Shown: positions 45,001 through 55,209 of the stretch, in pieces
Numbering within the stretch: the first letter of the stretch is position 1
How the letters are laid out: each line of letters opens with the position of its first letter
Assembly: GCF_964275005.1 (NCBI RefSeq)
Contig: NC_092702.1
Span: 31,720,726 to 31,784,725 of the forward strand
DNA length: 64,000 bases
Reading direction: 5' to 3'
Source of the DNA: Diadema setosum
Taxonomy: Eukaryota; Echinodermata; Echinoidea; Diadematoida; Diadematidae
The notes under the pieces: model-generated
Databases searched by the model: none
The model's input: only the letters and a program-made list of their open reading frames with translations
What the model was told of the DNA's origin: nothing
Program-made: the position numbers and the translations under genes

Positions 45001-48000
45001 CCCTGATACTAGACGTTCCACAAGAATTGTTTGCTTGTAAACAAACAGTAAAAAAGTGGGGGATGTATTCCCATGAAAATGCTTCAAGGAATAAACATTT
45101 CTTCAAATTCTATGCTTAAGACACATTATATAACAAAAAAGAAACACTTTGTTTTGATCAACCAGAGATCAAAACTCACAAATGCAATCACTGTTCGATA
45201 CACTGTGTTTTTCATTTCCATTCTCTCTACTTGTATTATATTTCTACTTTAATTTGTATCATAAAGTCACTTGCTCATTGAATCTACATTTGGCTGACAA
45301 AAGAAAAAAAAAAATCTTAAGGCTGTTTTGTAAGATCAATTTAATCATCCACATTTCAATAATGCCCAGTGATGTTCCAAACAAGGAGTTAACTGTTTCA
45401 CCATGGTATTTCTTTGTCCTGTTTTGGGTACAGTTTTTGTTTTTGTTTTGTTTTCGTTTTTCACAATGGTGTTGATTTTCTGTAATGCTGGTTTTTGTAA
45501 ATTTGATCTCAGCATTTTTTTTTTTTTTTTAAATAAAGATTACATTCAAAATAAGTTTCTACAATTTTAAACAATTTTCAGATATAATATGAACTTAATA
45601 CCTTCTGGTAAATTCTTTGTAATGACATGGTCAAAATTCAACATGTAATAAGTGAGGATACCTACATCTTTTATAACCATCAGGAACCGAGTATACAAAT
45701 ATGTCAAATTAAAAAAAAAAAAATGTTAAGTTCAAATTTTAGAAAACTGAAATGAATATTATGTGTATTTACTTTTTTTTAAAAATCATATGACAGATCA
45801 TACATATGGTGCTGCAAATTCACTTCATATACAAGTATCATAAAATCCCAGGTCAACCATTCAGTCCTTCATCAATACACTTTGTATGTATTAAACCTGT
45901 TCGAAGATGTGACCCTAACAGTTTGTGGGATATCAATGCTTGCAATTTTTTATTTTATCCCACCATAGTAGTGAGTAAAGGTATGCTTGAAGGTCAATGT
46001 GTTTAGATCTGTCTTGTTACTTGCTTTGAGAAGAGTGGCCCAAGACTCATAAAAATGGTGTCAGTAGCAGGTATCCTTGATGAGGACTGAGAACTCATGC
46101 TACAGTAGTCTCTCAGGGCATTCAGACACAAAAAATTTATACTAGAACGGTATAGCTATACGATGAATTTATACGTCTGAACGCTAACTAATGAAACAAC
46201 GTATAACGAAACGACGTATAGCGAAACGACGGTCAGAGCATCGTTTCGAACTAGAACTCGATAACGAATCAGCATTCCATCGTATCCATTGTGCGTCTGA
46301 ATGTATGGCGACCATAGAACGGTATAACTAGGCGGGGCTTAATGGGAGCGAGCACGAAAGGTGACCTTGTACCTGTCACTCATGACCATAACAACATGCA
46401 CAGTGAGAAACTGCACATCTATACGACGTTTTTCCGGAATGGTCGAAATTAGCATCTGAACGGTCTATCGGCTATACGATGATTCTTTATACGTCGTTTC
46501 TTTATCGAGTTTTAGTATAAACTGGCTTGCGTCTGAATAGGGGGTCTCCAGTTTGGAGGAAAAAAATTCTTTGTGGAAATTCATTTCATGTGTGCTGTGG
46601 GCTCATCCTGGCAATACATTTGGGTTGAGATTATTTTGCCAGTCTTCAAAGGGAATTTTACCCGAAATATTATCTGAATTCAGTGCATGCACATTAACTA
46701 GTTTTTAAGGCACAAGTTATGTTTGAGAAAATTTAGAAAAGGCATTCTGGAAGAGGTAGGTGAAGTGATCTTTCATTATGCTCGCAAAATCAAAACAACT
46801 GGAACACTCTTACATGTATCTCAGTTCCACTGCTAAGAAATCACAAATCGCTGAAGTCTTCTAGTCTAGTGACGACAGCACATGGGTTTGCCAAAATTTC
46901 AACTATTCATAGATTTTGTAACAACTGCTTAATTTTCCTCTGACTTCCCTGATGTGTTTGTCTATTATTTCTGCATTAACTGAACCCACATTTAAATGTT
47001 TGAGGTAAAAATGCGACAGAAATCATACATTGAAGTATAGTTACCCGTTAAATCTCGTATTGGTGAGGACATTACGGAAACAAATACACACAGAGATGTC
47101 ATTACACCGATACACACAATGTAAAATTGCATTATCAATGATAACTAAAAGAGTAGCAGAGAAGAAGGATACAGATAACAAACAAATAAAAGTGGAAAGA
47201 GTTCATCAAAGTTCATTAAGTATTCTCATCTGCACAAGGCTCTCTAGACAAACAGCCTTTGTCTTGTGTTACGTCAATTCACACAAATGTCATTTAAAGA
47301 GAACATATCGCAAAGTCAGGAAATTCATCAATTACTAATAAACATCGATATATGATTATTAAGAGCAATTTTGTCAAAACCTTCCTGATACTGAATGATG
47401 GAGTAGTTTGGGAATTTCATAATGTTACAATTGCAAGCGAGACAGTAATAACTTATAAAAGGATATGAATTTGACATTGTTTTGACAGAGATTTGTACAT
47501 TAATCACACACAATTTGATTCCTTGTTCCTCAGTCGGGATATAATTTCATGGTATGGGGATTACGCAAACAATACAAAATGAATTAGCAGAAACTACAGC
47601 ACTGTGCATCAACTAATTCCACTTTCAAGATCCAATGCACTACAACAGGAAAATTACACCAATGACACAAAATAAAGTTAAAGCATACGACAGAAGAATT
47701 CAAACTTGGCTCAACTTGATCACATGAGTGTGATACAAGTTCACTTCAAGAAAGGACATGCAAGCCTACACTCATGCGAACACGTACACTCACACGCACA
47801 CAAACAAACATACAGATCTCAGAGATAAACATCTCACAAGCCTAGCGCGTTACATGTATTATAACCTCACCTGGTGGACACGGTGTGCAGTATTTGCTGC
47901 CAGACACATTGGCAAATGTTCCTGCCTCACATTCGGTACACTGGGGACTTCCTGGCACACTGCAGGAAGAGGAACCACTGGCATTTATACAAAATATACA

Positions 48001-51000
48001 GAATATGACATGGCATACCACTAACTGGTATAATCAATGGGGCCATTACTCATTTATCATACAGAAAGACATACAATGTAGTAAGACTTTTTGTTTTGAT
48101 TTGTTTCATGGGTTGTAGATTCTTTTTTTTTTTTTGGGGGGGGAGTGTTTCTTTACTGGTATTTGATTGTTTGTTTGCTATTTTGGTTGTGTGTGCAAAC
48201 AATTTTGTTTCATACAAAAATATTCTGAAATTTCTATTGAATGTGCACATGACACCCCAGGTTCCAATCAGCAATAGGTAAAAAAAGTGTACATGGACTC
48301 AAAACAGAGATTGATAGATCACTAATTAATATCACAATTCATATCTTCACATAGCTTTGACTCACCGTAACTTTTTCTCTTTCTATAGAGCATTTGGCCT
48401 TTACAAAACCAAGAAGAAATAAAAAGATGACCTTTGATTGAATCAGAGCCAAACATGATGACATGTGTTTTGCTTGTGCCTTTCCTACACTGCGAGAGTC
48501 AACAAGGAAAGCCCTACGTGCTTAGCACTCTTGTGAGCTTCCAGATAACTTCAAACTTTGACAGTTTTGCTGTGGTATCTCTTGATAGTATGATAGTAAC
48601 TTAGTTGTAACTACCTCTTAAAGGGCACTACACACAGTAATTACTCTGTACCTACAATGTAAAGTGTCGAAAGGCATCCTGACAGAACAAAACTTAGCTG
48701 CATTACTGGATAGAAAACGAACAATTTTTATGTCACATCACTTCATTACCCCCTTGAGTGAACAACCGGGCTATTTCTGCCTCTGCCATAAGCAAACGCT
48801 TCAATTTGTCTTTATTACCTCACAGTGTATCTTAACATGAATTGGCTATGTGAATTCTGGAGCTTGAGTTTTTAAAATTTTAACAGTTAGGGGCCTTGAC
48901 AGTCACCTGTACCACTTAGCCAGTTTTGCATCTGTCACCCATGAAAATGATTCCTGCCCTTGTCAGTTAAATGCACAGTTTACCTTCGGGAGTAGTGATT
49001 TAAAAAATTCTCTAGATATCACATTTGATGCATATATGTGTAGGTCAGTTGTATCACAAAACATCCTACCATGTACAAATTTTGCAATAAAGCCTTAAAT
49101 ATAAGGAGATATCACTGTTTTTGTCAATAAACCATAACTGTAGATGGTTTAGTCTAGAAACAGATTTATCACAACTATTGTTCACATTTTGTATATTTAA
49201 CAATAATTACATGTAACATTAATCATATTGATTCAAATTTTTACATTGGTTGTTTCTATCCCTAACTCACATTTTTAGAACTATTTGAAGCACTAAAGCT
49301 GGGTTTTTGTTTCATCCGCAAATGGTAAATAATGCCTTTAAAATACCCACTTTCTTGACGACATTGATAGACAGTGTGTTCAAATTTAATGATTTTATAT
49401 CATTTATAAGTGTCCAATAGCTTATTTCTACTTCAAAGGTGGAGATAACCTAATTCAGAGAAAAGCAGTTGTTGTCCATAGCAATGAATATGGAATTATA
49501 TAATCAGCAGACAGTAGAACAAAGCAGGGATGCTACATGTATGTCTTGTAGGCCATTTCCTCCTTGCTTGCTGGGATATCAGTGTACAATTGTTGACAGC
49601 TTCTTCTTGGCGTAAATCCACTTACCTACTGGCCGACCCTGGCTGGCAAAGCTCACACCCGGTCGCTGCAAGGTCCGGCTGACTCTGGCCAGCTGGACAT
49701 TTTGTGCAGTTGTGGCTACCCGTGTGGTTGGAGAAGCTTCCACGGGGGCAAGTGAAGCACTTTGAGAGGCCCGTCTTGTTGGAGAAAAAGCCCTCTTCAC
49801 AAATGTCGCAGGTGGTGTTACCCTCCCCGGGCTGGGCGTACCCCTTGGGACACGGCGTGCAGCTCGTGGCCGACGTGGTATTTGAAAATGAACCTTTGGG
49901 ACACAAGAGGCACTCCGTTTGGCCGGATTCAGGCTGGTACTCGCCTTCACCGCATTGTACACAGAGTTCTTCATTTGTACAGGAACCACTCTTGTCACAG
50001 CAAGCACAGTCTTTCTCACCTGAATAGTACCACGAGCATGTAAAAAACACAACAGATTTTTTTTTCTTTAAAAATTGTGGAAAGACCTTGGACAATATCC
50101 CATTATAACAGCTGTATAAGTTTACTTCAATATCAAATACACTGTACGTATATCAGTGACATATATATCATTTCATCATCAACTCCAAATTTTGAAATTC
50201 CACCAAGTATTCTCATATAGAATTCACTCGTGTCAATATCTTATAGTGGTGTTGTATACAAACACCCTGCCTCACTATTGTACATTGCCTCTTGATTTGA
50301 TTCGTATTCAAACGTGAACTTTGCCAGGGCTGTTTGCTGAACTCGGCCTCCAGAACTGATAACACTTGGGTCCTCTGTACCCAACACTGCACGAGTAATA
50401 TTCCATGGGCCACACTAATCCTGAAAGCACCATGGTGTTTACACAGTACCCTGTGCACACCCTCTACCAACCAGAGTACAGAAAGCTGCAACATTTGAGG
50501 CCAAAGGTCAAGAGTCCTCAAACTCAATCTCAGCTGTGATATTGTACAATGATTCATTGGCTACTTACATTGTATGACATGATCTTGCATCCAAATTCAT
50601 GATTACACATCGGCAATATTAGCAAAGATAAGGATAAAGTGGCATACGTGTAATTTTATCTTAAACACAGGTGAAACCATTAGCTGAAGATGTTTTTCTC
50701 TCTTTGAGCATATCAATATGGTTTAAGCCTGTGGTATTCTGAAATGTGCATTCACCAGTATCTCTAGTACATTAATTTACCAGTAACAGAGAAGGCACAA
50801 TTTATACAACCATGACACACAGCACTTGACCGCCTGCAGTACACAATGCACTGTTGAGAATCCATATTCCATATACAGTGTCCTCCCATTAAAACAAACA
50901 CGCGATATTGAAATTGTGGTTACAACGAAATAAATATTCAAGCTGCAACGTTTTCTTTTCTATGCTTTTTTTATTGATTCTTTTGAAATTTCGATATAAC

Positions 51001-52797
51001 AAAAGAAAACTGCCGGTCCCGAGGACTTCATTATAATGGGAGTCCACTGTATCAGGGCTTAATCTGGGGTGGCGGTGGCCCAGGGCCATTAAAATTTGAT
51101 GTCGGGCCACCAAACTTTATGGATCACACTTTTTGGTGGCCTGATCAGGCAACTGAGATTTAATCGAGTGTCTCAGCTTTCCAAAAATATATATTTCGAT
51201 GGAACTGATGAATTTCTGGAATTCTTTCTTGCTGGCAAACTTTACACAATAATTTACTTAGTCATAGTAAGCTATATCCCCCTCCTCAAAAGAAAGTAAA
51301 ATGAATTTTAAATAGAAGAATGTATGTAAAATGTACCACGACACAAGTGCATGCCAATTTCTGATTGACTGCTGCACCTGTACAACAATCGCTACTCACG
51401 TAAATTGGCAACACTCCCAGGATCACAGGCAGAACACTCCTGGGTGAAAGCAGAGCAGTTGAATTCCAATACCAAGGAGCCATCGGGCAGGAGGCTGCCA
51501 GAACTGTGGATGCTTCTCCTCAGTCGAGCCTCTGTGAACCACGACGTCCATGACAATGACCACGAGGATCCAACTGGTGACAAAAATTCAGGGACATCTC
51601 AAGTGAGGAGAAACTTCTTGAACACATAACATTGGTGGAGATGAGGATTAAGCTTTTGACTCTTTGCGAGATACCAAGAAACCAATTGTCAAATGTTACA
51701 GAGCATACCAATCTAAGAGGAATTCAAAATTTATTTGATGAAAATTGGTTTTGAAATGGCCGAGATATCCAAAAACAAAGTAAACCACATTGATACTATT
51801 ACTACTAAAAGGTGGGTCCCACCTTTTACAATGTTTTAGTATCAGTTTGTTTTGGATATCTCAGCCATTCCAAAACCAATTGCCATCAAATAAATGTTGA
51901 ATTCCTCTTGGAATTACATGCTTCTTCATATTTCATGAGACGTTTCACATTATCTCACAAAAAAAAAATAAAATAATAGAAATCTAAAGTCATACATGTA
52001 TCTCAACCAAAGCTATACCATCCCTTTAAAAAAAAAAAAACCAATTGCTAAGAGTATTTTCTTAGTTTAACCTGTTGAGGATGGACTGATTTTGCTACAA
52101 CACGCATTTCCCATAGACACCTGCCCAAGTATACTTGGGACTCGTTTTCAACGGGGTTAATGGATGTAGGCAAAGTTTGCATTTGAAAATGGATTCACAA
52201 GTACAACTGTAGGTCTGCATTGAAACAGAAATCTTTACAGTGGAAACTTGTTTGCACGCATAAAAACAAGAAGTATTCATTGGTGTAAACATCCCTCATA
52301 GAAAGTGATACAGATCACGTGATCTTATCAAGGAAATACTTCTTACTAGTTTACATTACTTTCAGGCTAACCAAACTGATTGTGGCAGGTGTGTAGCAAA
52401 AAGTTTCTAAGAAGTGAAAGAGCCTACACGGAGACCATCGTAGGACAGAAACTTGCCTATAGTACCTCGACCTTATTGCTACACAATCAGAGTCAAACTT
52501 GAAATTGTAACAATACTTCATTATCTAATTTCCTTTCTTGTTGCTTCTAGACATAGTTTATTTAAACCTACATTATGTAGATGTATATACATGTACATAC
52601 AGTGTACTTTTGTACTAGATATGATTACAATGGAAACAATGGAACATATATCAATACTGTGTAGAAAGGATGAAGCGAAGTCTATAGACAGGATTAATTT
52701 CGTTACCTAGCATCAGCAGGAGGGCAGTCTTCAAGACCATCTTGTACCAGGCTCCACTGTACACATGATATCCACTATCCTTCCACTCCTCAGACAT
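36566..52797 (-). CDS. Cysteine-rich type I membrane protein with ephrin-receptor-like (GCC2/GCC3-type) repeats, 8 coding exons
   Basis: Coding exons in transcript order: 52797-52707, 51573-51400, 50019-49626, 47959-47871, 43423-43291, 39871-39685, 38726-38619, 36754-36566. All phases join and the product is 454 aa. Residues 20-36 form a signal peptide (MVLKTALLLMLVGSSWS). Residues about 70-390 hold repeated C-x2-C-x3-G/S units such as CLLCPKGSFSNTTSATSCTP and CDICEEGFFSNKTGLSKCFT, with ten N-x-S/T sequons. One helix (398-419) follows, then a 35-residue tail with EEERLL (435-440) and terminal YQGF (451-454). Such repeats occur in SCUBE, SVEP1 and ELAPOR proteins, but no kinase, CUB or sushi domain is present and the tail does not match ELAPOR. 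It is probably a glycosylated surface or endolysosomal protein; its ligand is unknown. Confidence 0.87.
36755..38618. other. Cys-rich gene intron 7
   Basis: AT-rich; A runs at about 37875 and 38030. No exon or element recognised. Confidence 0.5.
38619..38726 (-). CDS. Cys-rich membrane protein coding exon 7
   Basis: 36 codons, phase 0: CFSCDPKPCPPEASCPAGSF then EPRYQTCGPLFMEKNK. The Cys spacing departs from the repeat, so this is a distinct membrane-proximal module. Acceptor GACAG, donor AAG|GTGAGA. Confidence 0.85.
39013..39042 (+). repeat. (GA)n microsatellite
   Basis: About fifteen GA units in intron 6 of the Cys-rich gene. Confidence 0.9.
39150..39625 (+). repeat. Tandem repeat, about 185-bp unit, two full and one partial copy
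   Basis: AATGCTAAAATGCTTCATAA plus TTTTCTGGAAAAA-CAGCTTT occurs at about 39250 and 39437. A weaker third copy (GCTAACATCCTTCATATAAT) is at about 39556. The open frames seen in it are not genes. It stops 60 bases before exon 6 of the Cys-rich gene. Confidence 0.8.
39685..39871 (-). CDS. Cys-rich membrane protein coding exon 6
   Basis: 62 codons after a split Ala: CDECPAGRESKHKAAYNCTM, CEPGFSKPLASTSLCSQCAK, then GYYQTQAGQLTCRLCPEGFY. Three repeat units. Acceptor ACGTAG, donor GCG|GTGAGT, ending in phase 0. Confidence 0.92.
40080..40520 (-). repeat. Dispersed repeat with the AAAATAACTCAAAAAGTAGT core
   Basis: Read on the - strand: GGAGGTTATGTTTTCGTTAC, a (GTTC)n-like run, CCGTGTGCAAAATAACTCAA, then GATTGGGATGAAACTTGCAG. 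I recall this core as a very widespread animal interspersed repeat. Boundaries are approximate and the long - strand frame over it is not a gene. Confidence 0.6.
40560..42799. other. Cys-rich gene intron 5, middle
   Basis: AT-rich; a (TAGA)n run at 42698-42726. No exon recognised. Confidence 0.5.
42800..43258. mobile_element. TA-flanked pogo/Tigger-like MITE, 459 bp
   Basis: CAGTTGAACCTCTCGTATCC at the left and, inverted, CAGTTGAACCTCTATTATCC at the right, each next to TA (42798-42799, 43259-43260). GTCCGGATAAGGG repeats in both halves. The CAGTNGAACCTC…CCGGA ends are those of pogo/Tigger transposons. No transposase frame. Confidence 0.88.
43291..43423 (-). CDS. Cys-rich membrane protein coding exon 5
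   Basis: 43 codons with split ends: KVSSMPGDVNCTSCPIGYFQ then WFSGETECQPCYAGSYCNRT. Acceptor AAACAG, donor CAGC|GTAAGT. It lies only 32 bases from one pogo-like MITE (42800-43258) and 79 bases from another (43502-43695). Confidence 0.9.
43502..43695. mobile_element. TA-flanked pogo-like MITE, 194 bp
   Basis: CAGTAGAAACTCAGTATAAC with GAGATC inside, and inverted CAGTAGAAACTTGGTATAAA with GAGATC, next to TA on both sides. The inner sequence is unrelated to the 42800 element. Confidence 0.82.
43780..46118. other. Cys-rich gene intron 4, first part
   Basis: AT-rich, with a C run at 44402 and A/T runs at 45510 and 45710. No exon or element recognised. Confidence 0.5.
46119..46548. mobile_element. 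Large foldback MITE with ACGACGTATA motifs, about 430 bp
   Basis: Left ATTCAGACACAAAAAATTTA-TACTA and inverted right ATTCAGACGCAAGCCAGTTT-ATACTA pair. Motifs AACGACGTATA, CTATACGATGA and TTTATACGTC recur in both halves. No transposase frame. The CAGAC ends could fit hAT, but no clear 8-bp target duplication was found. Confidence 0.75.
46549..47870. other. Cys-rich gene intron 4, last part
   Basis: AT-rich; no exon or repeat recognised. Confidence 0.5.
47871..47959 (-). CDS. Cys-rich membrane protein coding exon 4
   Basis: 29 codons with split ends: VPGSPQCTECEAGTFANVSG then SKYCTPCPP. One repeat unit. Acceptor CTGCAG, donor CCAG|GTGAGG; both phases match the neighbours. Confidence 0.88.
48971..49337. 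mobile_element. TTAA-flanked MITE family A, copy 3, 367 bp
   Basis: TTAA at 48967-48970 and 49338-49341. Shares GTCAGTTGTATCACAAAACA, GATGGTTTAGTCTAGAAACA and the AGGCATTATTTACCATTTGC end with copies 1 and 2, 21 kb away. It lies in intron 3 of the Cys-rich gene. Confidence 0.82.
49626..50019 (-). CDS. Cys-rich membrane protein coding exon 3, repeat core
   Basis: 130 codons plus split ends. It carries the densest array: ELCVQCGEGEYQPESGQTEC, LLCPKGSFSNTTSATSC, TPCPKGYAQPGEGNTTC, DICEEGFFSNKTGLSKC, FTCPRGSFSNHTGSHNC and TKCPAGQSQPDLAATGC. The unit is about 24 residues and each has C-x2-C followed by G. Acceptor ATTCAG, donor TAG|GTAAGT. The base composition is clearly more GC-rich than the flanking introns. 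Confidence 0.92.
50020..50875. other. Cys-rich gene intron 2, first part
   Basis: No exon recognised. A - strand open frame here (50213-50557) has no family resemblance. Confidence 0.5.
50876..51049. mobile_element. TA-flanked pogo-like MITE, 174 bp
   Basis: CAGTGTCCTCCCATTA at the left and inverted CAGTGGACTCCCATTA at the right, next to TA on both sides. CGATAT…AACAAA motifs lie inside. No coding capacity. Confidence 0.82.
51400..51573 (-). CDS. Cys-rich membrane protein coding exon 2
   Basis: Acceptor TCACCAG, donor TTAC|GTGAGT, phase 1 in and 1 out. It finishes the signal peptide (VGSSWSLSW) and encodes LEFNCSAFTQECSACDPGSV, the start of the cysteine-rich region. A second acceptor CACAG inside the exon, also in frame, would drop 13 residues. 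Confidence 0.8.
51715..51909. mobile_element. Foldback MITE, about 195 bp
   Basis: AAGAGGAATTCAAAATTTAT and the inverted right arm AAGAGGAATTCAACATTTAT match, followed by TTGATG and GATATCCAAAA in both arms. Arms are about 85 bp. It lies in intron 1 of the Cys-rich gene, 142 bases upstream of exon 2. Confidence 0.82.
52067..52160. mobile_element. TTAA-bounded miniature element, 94 bp
   Basis: TTAACCTGTTGAGGATGGAC to TTTTCAACGGGGTTAA, close copy of the element at 19111. Confidence 0.6.
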
Positions 52798-52855
52798 ATT
52801 GGGGCATCCTACACACAGCCTCCCTCACTACTGACATGCGGAGTTAACACGATCA
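52707..52855 (-). CDS. Cys-rich membrane protein exon with start codon (coding 52707-52797)
   Basis: The coding part is 30 codons plus one base: MSEEWKDSGYHVYSGAWYKM then VLKTALLLML. The second Met (residue 20) would give a cleaner signal peptide and may be the true start. An acceptor CATTCCAG at 52856 suggests that 52798-52855 is 5' UTR spliced to an upstream non-coding exon not located. Donor CTAG|GTAACG. Confidence 0.7.
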
Positions 52856-53930
52856 CTGGAATGATGTGGTAAATAAAACAACAACAAAAAATCATATGTC
52901 AATATCAAATACCAACATATATAGAATTTATTCAGGTGCAGTATGGCCCCAAATTAGGCATATCCTCACTGGTCCATGTATTTTGACTGTCCAGTAGACA
53001 TCTTCTATTGCAGTCTGAAAACTGGTAAATGACACTAAAAACATTCGGGACACAGCGCAATACACTGTACTAAGTCACTTTCCCAGTGGGTTGTGAGCAG
53101 AAGCTTCTGCAGCTAACTCTAGAGGCATTCTAGGGATTCAATATGAATGTAAACTTTGAAGTTACTGCTTGGAAAAGTTTGTGTTTTGACTCAACCAGGT
53201 CTGGGTGATAAATCAGTACAATCTACATCCCATGAATTAATTCAGAGAAGCATATCTTTTGACATGGACATTAGATTTACATGTATCTTATGAACTCACA
53301 TCATGTCTACAGAACATGGGTAGTTTGCTGAGATACAGTACAACTACACACACAAGCTTTGAGCTCAAGAAAAAAAAAAAGAAAAAAAAAACATCTAGGG
53401 TATTGTTTGGCTTAGACAGCTAAATTGAAATCTAAAGCTCTACGAAGGTGATGTCATACATGACTAGTCAGTATGCAAGGCCTCAATCCTGTAAGTACAA
53501 TGTAAGTACCAAGGAGTGGTACTTACAATCCTGTAAGTACCAAGGAGTGGTACAAAAATATGATATACAATTTTGTATATATATATACATATTGCATGGT
53601 GTGCGACAGCACTGAATATTTGCAACACTCGTTACTTCACTGGTGACACATAGGCATAGGGGTACATGTATTTTTTTTTTTTTTTTTTTGTAACTTCACT
53701 GCACCACTGAATTTATGAGGCCAAGTGTCAGTTGGTATGTTAAAACAATTTCCTTTATATGTGGAAAACTCCTTTTGTTAAATGCCAGAACTTCCAGTTT
53801 CAGGGTACTTTCTCGCCTGGCTTTTTGTGTTTTATTATACGTATCTATTAAGTCTCATTAATTATGAAGATTGTCTTTAATGAGTTTGAGGAGACAAAAG
53901 ATGTCAAGTATCAAAACTCAATGCGATCGT
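52856..53930. other. Upstream of the Cys-rich gene's start exon
   Basis: AT-rich, a T run at about 53672, and a small tandem TGTAAGTACCAAGGAGTGGT at 53490-53555. Probably a 5' UTR intron; no exon found. Confidence 0.4.
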
Positions 53931-53934
53931 AAAA

Positions 53935-55180
53935 TTCGCTTAGTGTTTGCTCTGTGTTGTTGGCTGCTCAGGTACTGTACAGCCCTGTCACGATTTATAC
54001 AGCAATTGAGGTGTGTATAGTTAGTGTACAGTGTATCTACATGTGTATATGCACAGCTCATACATGACTCCAGAGACAGTCACATCAAGGAGGTTCGAGA
54101 GATGGAGTTACAACTGACTATAATCATTCGCTCAGCTCTCAGTTTTCTATGGATGGACAAAAGAATTCCACAGAAGTGCATTTGTGCCTTTGATGTTCCG
54201 ATGCTTGAAGCCGCCATCTTTCTGAGCAATCTGAAGATTCATTTTTAACGCTAACATAATATCGCGTATATGCTGCTCGTTTATATCAAATGCAATGAAA
54301 TTTCACCTAATGATAAAGCATATAAAAGAAAAGTCAATTCCATTCGAAAATATGTGCAAAAGTGTAAATCTGAGCTGTATTTTGTGAAAGTGTTTGAAAT
54401 TTTACCCTCATGGAAAGCCGGTTAAAGGGATATCACTTTTCTCCTAATTTCCGCGAAATGAAACTAATATAGTATCATCTTCCAAGAATAGTTCTTTATA
54501 AATTAATATGTCAGATTAGTGTACAGACACGTACAGTCAAGTAATTTTGATATCCATTTCAGCAATATTTGAGCAATTTCTATTCGCGCACCCCTGTGCC
54601 TTTACCATTGTCTACCGCCCATCGTCCATAAGTAGGGATAGCGAAAAGTAATTACCATCACAAAGACATACTAGTATCTTCCTTGGAAAGGGGCTGGTGA
54701 TTATGCAATGAGACACGAGTCAATTAATTGTCTTCGCATCTGAAATATTTTTGAGTGGCGGCTTCGAGCATGGGATCGAAGCGAATAAGACAGTTGTGAC
54801 TCCATTTCTCGAACCTCCTTGGTCACATCATTATCACAGCAAGTCATGACTGGTACTCTTTGTGGTCTCAGTCTGGTCTCCTGGGCCCCCGGCCTCGGGC
54901 ACCTGGCCTCGAGCACCTGGCCTCGGGCCTCGGGCTTTGGCCATGGGTCGGGCCTTGGGCCCACCCTTTGGCCCAGCCTTTGGCCCCAAACCCTACTTTA
55001 CATTGTATGGTCTTTGTGATTTTCAGCTCTGCATTTTCAATGTCATCATCAATAAGACAAAACGCTTTGTGATGTACGAGTTTGTGTTTGCTCTGTGTTG
55101 TTGCGATTTACCATACATCGGTACAGCGACAGGGATAGTGTACAGTGTATTTACATTTACAATGCATGCACAGGCCTGTC
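53935..55180. repeat. Composite of inverted and direct repeats with a GC-rich centre
   Basis: AAGGAGGTTCGAGAGATGGA and ATGCTTGAAGCCGCCA (54088-54215) recur inverted at 54764-54822. GTTTGCTCTGTGTTGTTG with GTGTACAGTGTAT (53945-54036) recurs directly at 55084-55150. A GGCCTCGGGCACCT tandem lies at 54890-54975. It may be a degraded foldback element; target duplication not seen. Confidence 0.5.
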
Positions 55181-55209
55181 ACTGGTATCGCATCACAACT
55201 TGCTAAGTA

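Noticed and set aside
49704-50043. + strand open frames opposite exon 3 of the Cys-rich gene
   Set aside because: The - strand frame has conserved Cys spacing and matching splice phases; the + strand frames have neither.
50213-50557. 114-codon - strand open frame in intron 2 of the Cys-rich gene
   Set aside because: No splice sites in phase with the neighbours and no recognisable protein.
36566-52797. Naming the Cys-rich gene ELAPOR1/2 or SCUBE
   Set aside because: It lacks the long ELAPOR ectodomain and tail, and has no CUB or EGF modules.
54819-55206. Open frames over the GGCCTCGGGC tandem
   Set aside because: Low-complexity repeat read in all three frames.
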